From positions 1 to 64,000 of the forward strand of contig JBBHKE010001515.1 of the NCBI GenBank assembly GCA_037447655.1: a stretch of DNA of 64,000 nucleotides, in the 5' to 3' direction. Under the pieces are notes generated by a model. The model was not told the origin of the DNA and ran no database searches. It saw only the letters and a list, made by a program, of their open reading frames with translations. Below, one piece after another: positions 22,968-34,227 of the stretch (position 1 is its first letter; each line of letters opens with the position of its first letter). A program made the translations under genes and the position numbers. Origin of the DNA: Zygnema cylindricum (taxonomy: Eukaryota; Streptophyta; Zygnematophyceae; Zygnematales; Zygnemataceae).

Positions 22968-23304
22968 TAGAGATGGCAGAGAAGCAACAAACTGTATCCA
23001 AATCGTAGGAGTGAACTACACTGTATAGTCCCATTAGATTAAAAGAATTATTATTACTGTGGAACTAGATGCAGTAAAACTAGTCGAGGTTTTGCATGAC
23101 CTGCCGGCTTGCGACCCACACCTCCAATTAGTGTCATTCACACCTTTTTTTTGATTTTAGGTTAAACAAATGCAGGATTGAATATGCTATTGACTTGAAT
23201 AAGATAGTGATGATTCTAAGTGTGTGGTTAGTTAATGAACTTAATTGTGATGACCATAATACAGTTATTGACTCGAACGTAGTCTCCTGTCGGGGCTGGG
23301 ATAG

Positions 23305-26300
23305 AGTGTGGATAATGAAGTGGTGGCGTGGAAGTGGACTCAAAAACCGGAAGATGGCCCTAATGAGGTGAGCTACATTGCCCATTGGTTTAAGAGTTTA
23401 TCACTCTAATTCGTGTGAGTGTTTTTGACTCAAAATCATAAAATAATGTTAATAAGAGACTGAGTTAAGTGGCCCACAACGAGCCATGTGGTAAATGTCG
23501 TTAATTCTAATAAATTCTTAATGCTAATAACTCACTAACTCTTATAGCGATGGGCGGTGTATTGGTCTGGGAATTTACTGATTTTTATTCCACTTTGGTA
23601 ACTTTTGACTGTCTTGAAACTATTTCTGTCACTGCAGAATATTGCTGGCGAGAAGTTGGTGATTATTAGACTAGTTTGTTGCTGGAAATGTTTTCAACAT
23701 AACCTATTCTGTAACGCTTCTCTCTTGTTTTTTTCTGCTATTTTAATACAATGTTATTTTAATACTATTGTATTACTATTTTATTTTAAGCAGAGGGACG
23801 AGCCAATTTCAACAACTCCATGCATCAACCACTCAAAACAAGTGAGATTTCACTATTTTCTGTCAAGTTTGATTTAAAATGGGAATGTTTTACTTGAAAG
23901 CGAGGGTTCACTTACTTTTTGCGACTGTTTGACCTAACAAAATTTGCTAACTATGTGAGGCCGTGTATACTTTTGTTCATTAATAGTGTGGCGTATTTTC
24001 CTCTTTTTCTTGAACAAAATTTTTGACATGAAAGTAACACAAAACTAACCATAAAACTAACTTAACTGTTTTTTTTTTCTCTGTTAACTCGTTCCGTATC
24101 TCGGTTTTGCTGTATCAGAGGGGAAGGTAGAGGGGAAGGGGGAGGGGGAGGAGGGGGGAAGGAGGGAGAGAGAGGGGGGGAGAGGGAGAATATTCAGTGT
24201 GGGCTGTGTTGGTGAATCTGATGATTGGTTTGCCATTAATCCACACTAATGTTGGTAGACCAGTTGTTCTCCATTCCACAAGTTCTTCTTAACTTTCTTT
24301 TAGTAAGATCCTTCTTAATTCCCCTTAAAACCGTTAAATTGTTGTCACGAATAGTGTTGATCACATTAATAGTGGTAAGCAATGAATGGTCTATTGATAT
24401 TGACTTCTGGATATTGCCCGATGCTGACTTTTGAATATGTTTTTTGAGGTTTTTTCAGGGTTCAGTGGAAATTCTCCAAAAGTATGCTGTGCACGAATGT
24501 GATATCTGGTTTATCAGATTCACTTTAAATTTTGGAAGTAATGTACTCGCAATAGGTATGCTATTCACTTCCCCCTCCCCCCCCTCCCTACTCCCCATTT
24601 TTTTAATTTGAGAAGATTTCCGTGAAATATATAGACATATTTTGCTCTGTTGTGTTGGTTTACTGTACTCAACAGTTAAAAACCAAAGTCTCCTTTTTAT
24701 ATTATTTCACGGTGTTTTTTTTCTTTTTTGTTAATAGTAGTACATATATCTCAAATGATACGTTGTTCCCTTTCGTGTTTTATAACAAAAGTATGTATCA
24801 AAGACTTATCGGGGTATTTCGGGTAACAAACATATGTAGTGAATATGTTTTGGGTCCTGTGTCTCCTCTCTCTCTCTCTCTCACCACTCTTTCCCTCCCT
24901 CCCTCCCTCTTTTCCTCTCTCCCTCTTCCTCTCGGGCACAAGCAAGTCATTTTTATACAACTATGACCCGTCGATATCACACTAAAAACTCAAGAATTGC
25001 ATCAGGGTTTCCTTAATTTTTTCATTCTTTTGTTTGCTATTGAGATCCTTTTTGTTGTACATTGTTTCTCATTTTTTGAAGGCTAGTTTTTGTAGGAAAT
25101 CGAGAAGGCAAAGTTTTTGTTTATGATGTGGAACACTGCCCGCCTCTCCCTCCTACCAAGTGAGTCTCTTCATAAAAACCCAATGTAACTCTAAAACCCC
25201 AAAGCTGAAACCTTACAATGCAATCTTCAGGCCTTTGCGATTGAAGCTTTGGATAGTATTTGTGGCAAAACGATAGATACTGTCGTTGGGCCTTTTAATT
25301 TTTATTTCTTAGTTCATTACACTGTATTATTGTTAGCATCAATGACACTAGTTGTTTTTTTTCTTAACGTTAATTCTTTGAACGGTTCAGAATCAGCTGC
25401 GTTATTTGGAACTAAATTAGAAATAATGACACCAATACGAACTCCACGCTAATAATTTTTTTACGGTGTACCTTCGCTGTTTGAACATGCTTTTTTTTTT
25501 TTGCTTTTGAAACCATGATTTCCTTGTGGTTTTAAACGAGACTGGCAACACTACAATCAATCAACATATTTAGGTGTGGATTACATGTTCAAAGTCTACG
25601 ATATTTTTTTATTTGCTAATCTGGACTACCGTAATATCCACATTCTTGAACTAGAAGCCCATTTATCTTTCATTCTAAAAGTTGAACTTTTGGCGACGCA
25701 TATTTATGGGATTTGAACTGTAATAAAAACGAATTGTCACAAATCACATGTCAAATTCCGGTTTTTTCTTTAAATGGTAAGGATCACCATTTTCTTTCGC
25801 TAGGTTGTGTGCTCAACCAAGGTAGTTGGCGGGCCAAATATATTTGGGTTTGAACGTATATATATATTTCAAACTTTCAAATCATCATTGATCAACAATT
25901 TTGAAACAGTTTAACCCGATTCTACCCTTTTTAATGTCAGTTCATAGAAGTAGATGTTAGGTAATATTGATTAGATTTAGAGGGTTAGATACTACTCACT
26001 CCAAGCTCATGATTTTCACCAAACAAATTTTGTTAATCCCTCTTATGAAAGCTAGTTATTGAACATTCATAATTAGTGTGGACTATACTAATGGTATTTT
26101 TTGTTTGGGTATAGACTTGCCCACCAACTTTGCAAGAGTGTCGTTCGACAAACAGCTATCTCTTTTGATGGAGGGTAAGCGAAAAAACTCATTTTTGTTG
26201 GTTTGATGTACTGTTCATTTAACATTTTAGTAATAAAGGTCTTATTTATCACAATCTTATTTATTTATCACCTAAATGGTTGTTTGAAAGACCTAGTTGT

Positions 26301-26833
26301 CGTTTTCATATGAAGTGTGGCGCATTATTTTTTTAACTTTGATTTTTTTTTATTTATTTTTTGCTTTTTCAAAATTTGAACCTTTTAGGAGTTTACCGTT
26401 AAGAAAATGAAGTGATATTCTAAAGAAAGTTCAAAAAAAAAATTGGGTCATAAACTTCAAAACCATCATTCAAAGACGATAGAAATAAGAAAAACGCAAA
26501 AAAAGAAACCCAAAAACCAAAAAAAAAAGAAAAAAAGAAAGAGAAAGAAACCCAAATAACAAACATGCGCCGAAGAGTTCAACCATTCTAACTTTTTTTT
26601 GGGCAAATAGTCTTAAAATAATGGAACGTCTTGAAAGTTGCAAAGAAACTCTAGCACATTTTTTTGAAAACTCTTATCGGAAATATTCAAATAGCACAGA
26701 AAACCCTTTTTGTTTATTTGTTTTATTGATTTGTTTATTGATTGTTTTTATTTCGCGCAGTATTATTCTTTGTTGCTGTGAAGATGGCCAAATTTTTCGA
26801 TGGGATGTTAAGAACCCACCGGTGGAAGGATAG
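23305..26833 (+). CDS. FIE: FIE/EED WD40 protein (Polycomb PRC2), C-terminal exons
   Basis: Five exons join in phase: 23305-23367, 24459-24555, 25096-25159, 26115-26174 and 26761-26833, giving 118 residues and a stop. They read SVDNEVVAWKWTQKPEDGPN, GSVEILQKYAVHECDIWFIR, LAIGNREGKVFVYDV, KSVVRQTAISFDG and CEDGQIFRWDV. These are the last WD40 blades of plant FIE (animal EED), the PRC2 subunit that binds trimethylated H3K27 and activates the methyltransferase. The usual first 220-250 residues, including the block ending FILSK, are not visible upstream. The gene is either truncated, has very long introns, or the assembly is collapsed. The match is strong for these exons; expression is unknown. 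Confidence 0.85.
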
Positions 26834-27580
26834 AGGATATATTTGAAATATATTCGTACCTTTTGTATATAAAAGGAGTGAATTGTCGCATTTTCGATTT
26901 TACGCAATTGTAGCATGGAGTTTTAAAAGGATCGTTTTTGTTCGAAGGATCATTTAAAGAAAAGCTTAGGTTTAAACGGAGTCTCGTTTATTTTAATTAA
27001 GTACCGTGGATTTGAAAGGAGTCTCTTTAATTTGAATGGAGTGAAATGAAACGGGGTTCAAAGGAATGAAATCGGGTTGAATGGAGTCCAAGGGAGTCAA
27101 ATGGAGTTGAATAAAGTCGATTAAAGTCAAAATGGAGTTGAATGGAGTCAAATAGAATTGAATGGATTAGAATCTCATGGAGTCGAATGGAGCCAAATTA
27201 AAAGTAAATCAAACAAACCAAAAATAAATTAACACTGGAAAAGAAATCGACAAATGACAATGACAAACTGATGAAGAAAGCGAAAAAGAACTACACAGGT
27301 ATTATTCTATTTTCCTCTTCACCCACCCCGTACTCAAAATAAGCTCACTATTTATAATTTGGTTGATGCTTATAGGAAGAGATTATCAATAAAGACATTG
27401 TCAATTTACCACACTGTTTAATTAAATGTCTAATTCTTGACTGTCAATGAAACAGTTCCTCGACAGATTTTCAGTTTACTCAATTGTCAATTCATCTCTC
27501 CGGTTTGTTGAATGACTATTTCCTTTACTGTCTATGAATAAAAAGTTCGTCAATTTTGACGTTTTAAAGTCCATTAGTTG
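26834..27580. other. Intergenic spacer with GGAGT-rich repeat
   Basis: At about 26980-27190 a degenerate 10-12 base unit (AATGGAGTCAAA, AATGGAGTTGAA) is repeated. The rest is AT-rich with no gene. It lies between the converging ends of the FIE gene and the rhodanese gene, so it should contain both 3' regions. Confidence 0.6.
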
Positions 27581-30500
27581 TCAATTTATCGCTTGAGTTG
27601 GCTGGGTGTCTCTTTCCTCTATCGTCTGTGAATGAAGAGCTCGGCGATTTTGACGTTTTATAGTTCGATTAGGAAGAGTTCCCGCGGGCCTCGGAAAATT
27701 TGTCGAGGGACGATATTTATGCCATCTGTCATATGGCTTTGCGTCCTCCAGAAAAGGACGAATTCTCGGGGCTTCCATACATTTAGTACTACAACAGCCT
27801 TTTGTGGAAATCGCACATGAAGGACACATCCTGCAATAAAAAATATATGAGTAAGAATTTGTTTAAAAAAAATAAATTTCCTTCGAAAGATACGAATAAG
27901 AGTTCAACTCAATAATATAAGAATAAGAGTTCGCTTTACAAAATATATGAATAAGAGTTACGCATAAAAATTTGCTGGATAATATGAATAAGAAACTGAC
28001 AAAGGAATAAAGAATTGGATAAGTTTTTGATGGGCAAGTAATTTATGAAGAACCAGAATAGAGACTGATAGTAGTTCACAACTTCATCATGAAAATAACA
28101 CAGTACTAACAAGTTTGTTATTTGTGAAGGAATCCCAAAGATTATTAGCATCGCATGACGCAATTTCTTAAGAAGAAAAAAAAAGAAACAAAATAGAAAT
28201 AGAGCATTACAATGTATACAACAATATCAACATAGGTGAAACAAAAAAAAAAAAAAAGACGTAAAAATAGTCAGGAGACATTTTTGTTTGTGTGGAAACT
28301 CACAAAAAAAGGTCGTTGCAATCGAGATTTGCACAATTTCGATGATGAACTTTTACTAATTCCCCGTCACATAAGACACATTTTGCGAATAAAGATTGAC
28401 TCGAATCACTATTCTCCTCGAGATCGGATAAAGTTTCTCCCAAATTCGTTGTTTCGTCGTTAATACTATCTCCCGAATACATTAAAAGGGCTCCTTTTTT
28501 ATATTCCCGAGCTTCTAAAGCTAACCGAGAATCGAAAACAAAAAGGTTTCCCACCCAATGTTTGTTGCCTTCTTCTTTTAAAAATCGAGCGACTCCTCCT
28601 TGTAAAGTGTACAGATTTTCAAACCCTTTTTGCCTGGAGAGGGAGAGGGAGAGGAAACAAATTGTCTCATTTATTTATTTATTTGTTCTGTTTTTGTTAT
28701 CCAACCAGTAACCTTGTCACAGGAGAAATAAATAGAAAAAACGTTAAAACATACAAACGCTCGTAACAAAAAAGATAATGATAAAGAAAAAAAAAAAAAC
28801 AACATACGAAAGAGAAATTTCTCTCATATATTTTCACCTGAGAATAGTGGAATAAACATCGCATCTAATTCCTCCGGTGCAATACATCAAAATATCAGTT
28901 GTCTTTTTATCAACTCCTGCCAGAGGATCTTCAGGCGAATCCTGTCCCCAAAATTGGAAATATTTAAACAGACAAAAAATAATGATTACTTTATTTAACA
29001 TCTTATATGATGAATGAGGACTTTGGAATAAAAAGTGTTTCTTATTGATTTATTATTTAACACCGTACAGCATGAATGAGGGGTTTCAGTTGAAAAGAGA
29101 CCAAAATTGTTTTTTATTACATCATTTATGATTCGAATAATTCATAATTCATATTGGTATTTCATGTTTCATAATTAGTATTTCGTATTTGGTATTTCAT
29201 ATTTTGTATTTGGTATTTGGTATTTGGTATTTGGTATTTGGTATTTCATATTTCATATTTCACATTTCGTATTTGGTATTTGGTATTTGGTATATTTCGT
29301 GTTTGGTATTTGGCATTTGGCTTTTGTATTTGGTTATTGGTATTTGGTATATCGTATTTGGTATTTCATATTCGGTATTTCGTATTTGGTATTAGGCGTT
29401 TGGTATTTTGTATTTCATATTTCATATTTCGTCTTTCGTATTTCATACCTTATCTGAGGATAAACCAAAGTCGGTGGTTCGAAAGCTGTCGACATGAGGG
29501 CGTTGGGCGTCCTTGAAGTGTCCCACGTCCCACTCATAGCCTGCCACGTGGCACAACTTTTTTTTATATTGGGCACCAATTTTATGTCCATCAAGTCCAA
29601 TTTGAAGAGCTTAGAACTGGCTTTCCAAAGTATTTTAGGGTTTCACCTTAGGGCTTCATTTTAGGGTTTCAATTAAGGGTGTCATCTTCGGATTCCATTT
29701 TAAGCTTTTATTTTTTTAGGGTTTCATTTGAGTTACTAGAATTTGCATTCTTCCCTAAATTTTGTTACTAAATTTGCACGTAATCGATTTCCTCAGTAAT
29801 AAAATTATTTTCTTGTCTAAGTAATCCACTCTTTTCATTGAGTGAAAACCTAAAAACATATCTGAAACCGTAGAAACTTACCATTTCTGACATCTAAAAG
29901 CAAAACCTTTCGTTTTGAATTGGAAAATTCCTCCTCAGAAATACTCGGACGGACGGATACATCTCGTGCCTCCTTCATCAATGCCAATGCCTTCTCTCTC
30001 CTTAATTCTAAATCATCACTACCTCCTTTTTCTCTTCCTCCTTTCCCTTCTCCTTCTAGTTCTTCTTCTCCTTCTCCTCCTCCTCCTCCCACTCCTGTTG
30101 TATGGCTTTCAAAACTACTCTCTGATCCTCCAGAGCGTGAAAAATTATAAAAAGAAGAATTTTCATTTTCTCCAGATTGGGACGCTGCTTCGATTCTCTC
30201 TCTCCATTGCTGAGGAGAGAGAGGAATTGCCCTCTGAGCGGGATCAGCGAGAGGCAAATGGGCTGTCCCTCCCTCTACCTGCAAAGACCCATCAAGGAAA
30301 CTCACATTAAATTTTAAAACAAATATTAAAATTCAAAACTGATATTAAAATCTAAAACCAACATTAATATCTAAAACCAATATTAAAATATAAAACAAAT
30401 ATTAAAATCTGAACGAATATCAACATCTAAAACTAAATTAAAATCTAAAACCAGCATTAAATCGAAGCTAAAAACCCTGACGTGTAGAAGGATACAACAA

Positions 30501-31579
30501 TAATTGTTAAGTGAGAAATATAGGATACTCTCACTCTTCCTCCCCCTCCCGCCCACTCCGTCCTCTTCTCCCCTCCCTCTTCCTCTAGGTTCTTCCTCGC
30601 TCTCCCTCTCCCCTTCCCTCCCTTCCCCCCCTCCCTCTCTGCCTCCTTGCACCTCCCTCTCTCCTCTCCCCCCCTCTCTCACTCTGTCCATACAACAGTT
30701 AAAACTAATATGAAAATCAAAGTGAAAAAACTAACCGGTAAAAGAATGTTATAATAACTGTCATGTGGTTTACTTCTTTCGAACATAATTCTTACAACCC
30801 AGGAGAAAAGGGGAGGAGGAGGAGGAGGAGGAGGAGGAGGAAAAGGAGGAAGAGGAGGAGGAGGGGGAGGAGGAGGAGGAGGAGGAGGAGAGAGAGAAAA
30901 AAAATTGCTATCCATCTCTCTACTGTAAATTTCACACATACACCATATACAGAATGATGGTTAAAATCCTATATACCTCTACACTATTAATCAATATCGA
31001 GTTTTTTTGTTATTCACTAACTCTACTAAAGCTTAGCTCGCTATTAGAGTTAGCGAATTATAAACGTTAACATTATATCAGTATCGACTACATTATATGT
31101 GTTTAGCCACATGGCTGATTATTAAGCACTTGATAGTGTTATCAACAATAATTTATGATTTTGGGTCAAGAAAAACCTCACTCAAATTCACATTATTAAA
31201 TCTAGCATTGAAGAAAGGTGTAGGGTCAAATTTTGTCAAAAAACTCACTTGCATGAGACAAGGATTAATTGAAGTTATCACACTAATTTATGATTTTGGG
31301 TCAAAAAAACATGACGTCAAAATTCACGTTAAAAACTTAGTGATGAAAAGATTTAGTTTCAGATTCTGTCAAAAAACTCACTTGTACAAGAGAGGGTTTG
31401 TATCGAAGCTTTAGTCGTGGAAACGAATGGCCTCCAGGAGAGGGAGAGATTTGTAGCAACATTTCTTCGAAACGAGAATCGGTTTTCACCCATTCTCCAT
31501 ACGCCAAAACACCCTCCAGGGGACCACTGAGCTGCCGACAAATACGAATAAAACAAAAAACATTAATGAGCAGTAGAAT

Positions 31580-31645
<66 letters not shown>

Positions 31646-33342
31646 AGATGACATTTCCCCTTCTTTCTAATTCACTTGTTACAGTTCTTCCCCTCATTTT
31701 ATTTGGCTGCCTACAATATGAAACACCTTCGAATAATATAAAACATTGCAACAAAAAACAAAATCAGAGGGTAAAACTTAAAAGTCGAAGCAGTAAAAGT
31801 GTAAAGAACAATTACGCATCAATAAGACATTGCAATAAAAAAAACACAATCGAAGTGAAAAAACACAAAAGCCAAAAAAGTAAAGTTGTAAAAACCAATT
31901 TCCTACCTGAGCATTGATGCCTTGCTCATTTATATATATACGTCCATAGAAGTCCATTCCCTGCAAAAATTTAAGTTAAGAAGTTAATTAGCAAAAACAA
32001 ATACATCTAATGTCCCAAAAAGAAAGCTGTCAATCTATTATTCTTAACAATTAAGTTGTCGAAAAAAAAAAATGGCAATTAAACTTACGTTTTCATCCAT
32101 TTTGCATCATCATCCATTCCAATTCATAACCCTAAAAGTTGATTATAATTGTTTTACCAAGCATGCAATAACTACTCAAAACCTGAAGGTCAGTTTCTCA
32201 CAATCGAGTTCTCGTTCCTACTCTCTCCCTCTCTCGCTCTCTCCCTCTCTCCCTCTCTCTCCCTCTCCGACCCCCTCTCCCTCGCTCCCTTGCTCCCTCC
32301 TCCCTCCACCCTCTCCCTCTCTCCCTTTTCCTCTCTCCCTTTCCCGCTCTCCCCCTTCCCCCCTCCTCCCCCTTCCCCCATCCCGCTCTCCCTCTCCCCC
32401 TTCCCCCATCCCGCTCTCCCTCTCCCCCTCTCCCTCTCATACCAGTGCTTACCTTCATAAAATTTCAATGCTGTTCTACTTCTTCGTGAGGGTTTTACAG
32501 CAACTTTACCCTTTCCCCCTCTCCCTCTCCCCATCCCTCTTCCTCTCTCTCTCCATTTCCCTCTCATACCAGTGCCTACCGTCATAACATTTCAATGCTT
32601 TCGAATTCTTTGTGAGGGTTTTCAATCACTAAAAAGTGGTAAAACTTAAAAACAACAAACTTAACTCTTCCCCTCTCCTCTCCCTCTCCCTCTCCCTCTT
32701 CTTCTCCCTCTCCCTCTCCCTCTTCTTCTCCCTCTCCTTCTCCCTCTCCCTCCCAAAATTTCAATGACGTCCGACTTCTTCGCGAGGGTTATCAATCACT
32801 ATAAAGTGGTAAACGTTGAGAACACCGAATTACCTTTCCCCCTCTCCCTCTCCCTCTCCCTCTCCCGCTCCCTCTCCCTCTCCCTCTCCCTCTCCCTCTC
32901 CCTCTCCCTCCCCCTCTCCGCCCTCCTCTCCATCTCCCTCTCCCTTCCATACCTTCATAAAATCGCGATGCCGTTCCACTTCTTCATGAGGGTTTTCAAT
33001 CTCTGCAAAGTGATAAAAGTTGAGAACAGCATATTCAACTTTTTTCACTCTCTCAGATTCCTCTCCTTTTTTTTCAAAGGAACTGACAGACTCCAAAACT
33101 GTATCTTCAAAATTCTCACATTCTGAGAGAGAGAGACAGTCTCCCTTTTCTTCCTCCATTTCCGTACAGAGCTCTCCAATATGCTCCTCTGAAGAAAAAC
33201 TGGTTCCAGAAGAAATATAATGGCTCCTACATTGTATTGTATTCCATTCTTTTTTTATTTTTTCATTTATTTGCCATGGTTGCCATATTCTCCTCTTACC
33301 AAATTCAGCTTCTTCTGCTCCAAAATGAAGTCTACTGCTCAT
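27581..33342 (-). CDS. Rhodanese-domain tRNA uridine hydroxylase-like protein (TrhO/STR7-8 family)
   Basis: Eight exons on the minus strand join in phase to 588 residues: 33342-32953, 31960-31907, 31531-31382, 30278-29882, 29540-29449, 28941-28838, 28633-28304, 27830-27581. The order fits UPF0176/TrhO: VLNFYHFAEIENPHEEVERH, GRIYINEQGINAQ, AYGEWVKTD, HSFPRLKLRYKPSLVQ, then a rhodanese domain with LLLDVRNGYEWDVGHF and active-site loop CTGGIRC (Cys about 382). It ends with a Cys-rich tail (CVLCDGELV...CANLDCNDLF...CPSCAISTKGCC). Bacterial TrhO makes 5-hydroxyuridine at the tRNA wobble position; plant relatives are organellar. A possible extra 5' exon with an ATG at 33685 (to about 33504) could supply a transit peptide. 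Oddity: a G/E-rich insert of roughly 70 residues lies before LLLDVRNG. Confidence 0.9.
29150..29450 (-). repeat. Heptamer-like repeat filling an intron from its donor
   Basis: On the plus strand, words TATTTGG and TATTTCA/TATTTCG recur about 40 times. On the minus strand the intron starts GTATGAAATACGAAA immediately after the exon ending at 29449 and the repeat begins with it. Open frames across this are artefacts. Confidence 0.85.
30810..30897. repeat. GGA trinucleotide microsatellite
   Basis: GGAGGAGGA-type repeat about 88 bases long, inside an intron of the rhodanese gene. A CT-rich tract at 30537-30690 lies close by. Confidence 0.9.
31582..31641. repeat. GA dinucleotide microsatellite
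   Basis: About 30 perfect AG units, within the intron preceding the exon at 31531-31382 of the rhodanese gene. Confidence 0.95.
32440..33035 (-). repeat. Exon edge amplified with CTCCCT microsatellite, four units
   Basis: The 3' end of the first long exon of the rhodanese gene (NPHEEVERHRDFMK then donor GTATGG at 32952) recurs in the following intron. Copies lie near 32825-32755, 32660-32575 and 32505-32445, with donor-like GGTAGG or GGTAAG still visible in the last two. Each copy is separated from the next by 60-130 bases of (CTCCCT)n on the plus strand. Copies carry stops (EEVEQH stop, EEVGRH stop), so only the 32953 unit is likely coding. Confidence 0.85.
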
Positions 33343-33685
33343 ATTTTTGCTTACAGAAGATAAAATAGAAGAGTTGACTGACTTACTAACTGGATTTTTG
33401 AGTGAAAATGAGTTAAAAGAGCTTATTTCAAACTTTTCATTCGTTTTTTCCGTCCATTACAGCAAGAAAAGTAGATTCAAGATGAATATTTTTTTTACTT
33501 CTCAAAACATGGCCATGGAAAGCAAATCTTTGCCAGCCATGGACTCCTGGTAAACGTGAAAGGCTCTGGAAGGGATAAGAGGAAGCCATGGTTAAACTTT
33601 CAGGGTCAATATTAGGGTTATCTTTGAGGTTTGCTGATGCAGTCCAGAGAACTGAGGAAGAAGAGGGAGCACCAAAAACCTCCAT

Positions 33686-34227
33686 TTATAAGCTTTAAGC
33701 AAAACCTGGCTTATGGTAATCAAGAGCCTTACAAGTCAGCAAAAAAAAAAAATCCTACTTTCACTTTGTTTTAAGGGTTGGAATTTGGATAAAAAGCTGA
33801 ATATTTAGTGCAATACTGAATTACTTACGAAATTGTACGGAAGAAAATTCATTAACGATTTTAACGATTTTTTCAAAAGGTTCAATGCGTTTGTTACGTA
33901 TAATTCGTCGCGATTAGATCGTTCGCACGAAACGCCGTGAACAACTATGGTATAAACTGACCGAAAAAACTGTCAAAACATTCCGTACGGTATATGTGCA
34001 GTTTCAAAACGTGCGAGATTTTCATATGTATGCTGAATGAAAAGTTTCACAATCGCACGAAATCTCTAGGGTTTCAAGGGGTTTTTACTTTTTAGGGTTA
34101 AAAATGGCTACCTTCTTAAGCTGTTATAGAAACTGATTCCCAGACTAACAAAGTTTTTGTCGAACATTTTTCGTGACATATTTTTCATCTTTTTTTTTTT
34201 TTCTATTTCTCTCTTCCTGTCTCAAAG
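33686..34227. promoter_or_regulatory. Shared upstream region of two divergent genes
   Basis: About 540 bases separate the possible 5' exon of the rhodanese gene (minus) from the zinc-knuckle gene (plus). No protein-coding signal is present. A telobox-like TTTAGGGTTAAAAATGG lies at about 34092. I infer a bidirectional promoter from position only. Confidence 0.5.

Noticed and set aside
23259-23304. Possible FIE block SNVVSCRGWD resembling TNYVDCTRWL
   Set aside because: It is out of frame with the following SVDNE exon and lacks the GDFILSK segment; similarity is too short to support an exon.
23547-23596. Possible extra FIE exon reading MGGVLVWEF
   Set aside because: Exons 23305-23367 and 24459-24555 already join in phase and match FIE continuously (GPNE then GSVEILQKY), leaving no room for it.
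29189-29516. Aromatic-rich frames (VFGIWYLVF type)
   Set aside because: Periodic translation of the TATTTGG repeat in an intron; three overlapping frames read the same words.
32072-32764. S/P/L-rich frames near 32.2-32.6 kb
   Set aside because: Translation of CTCCCT microsatellite in an intron of the rhodanese gene.
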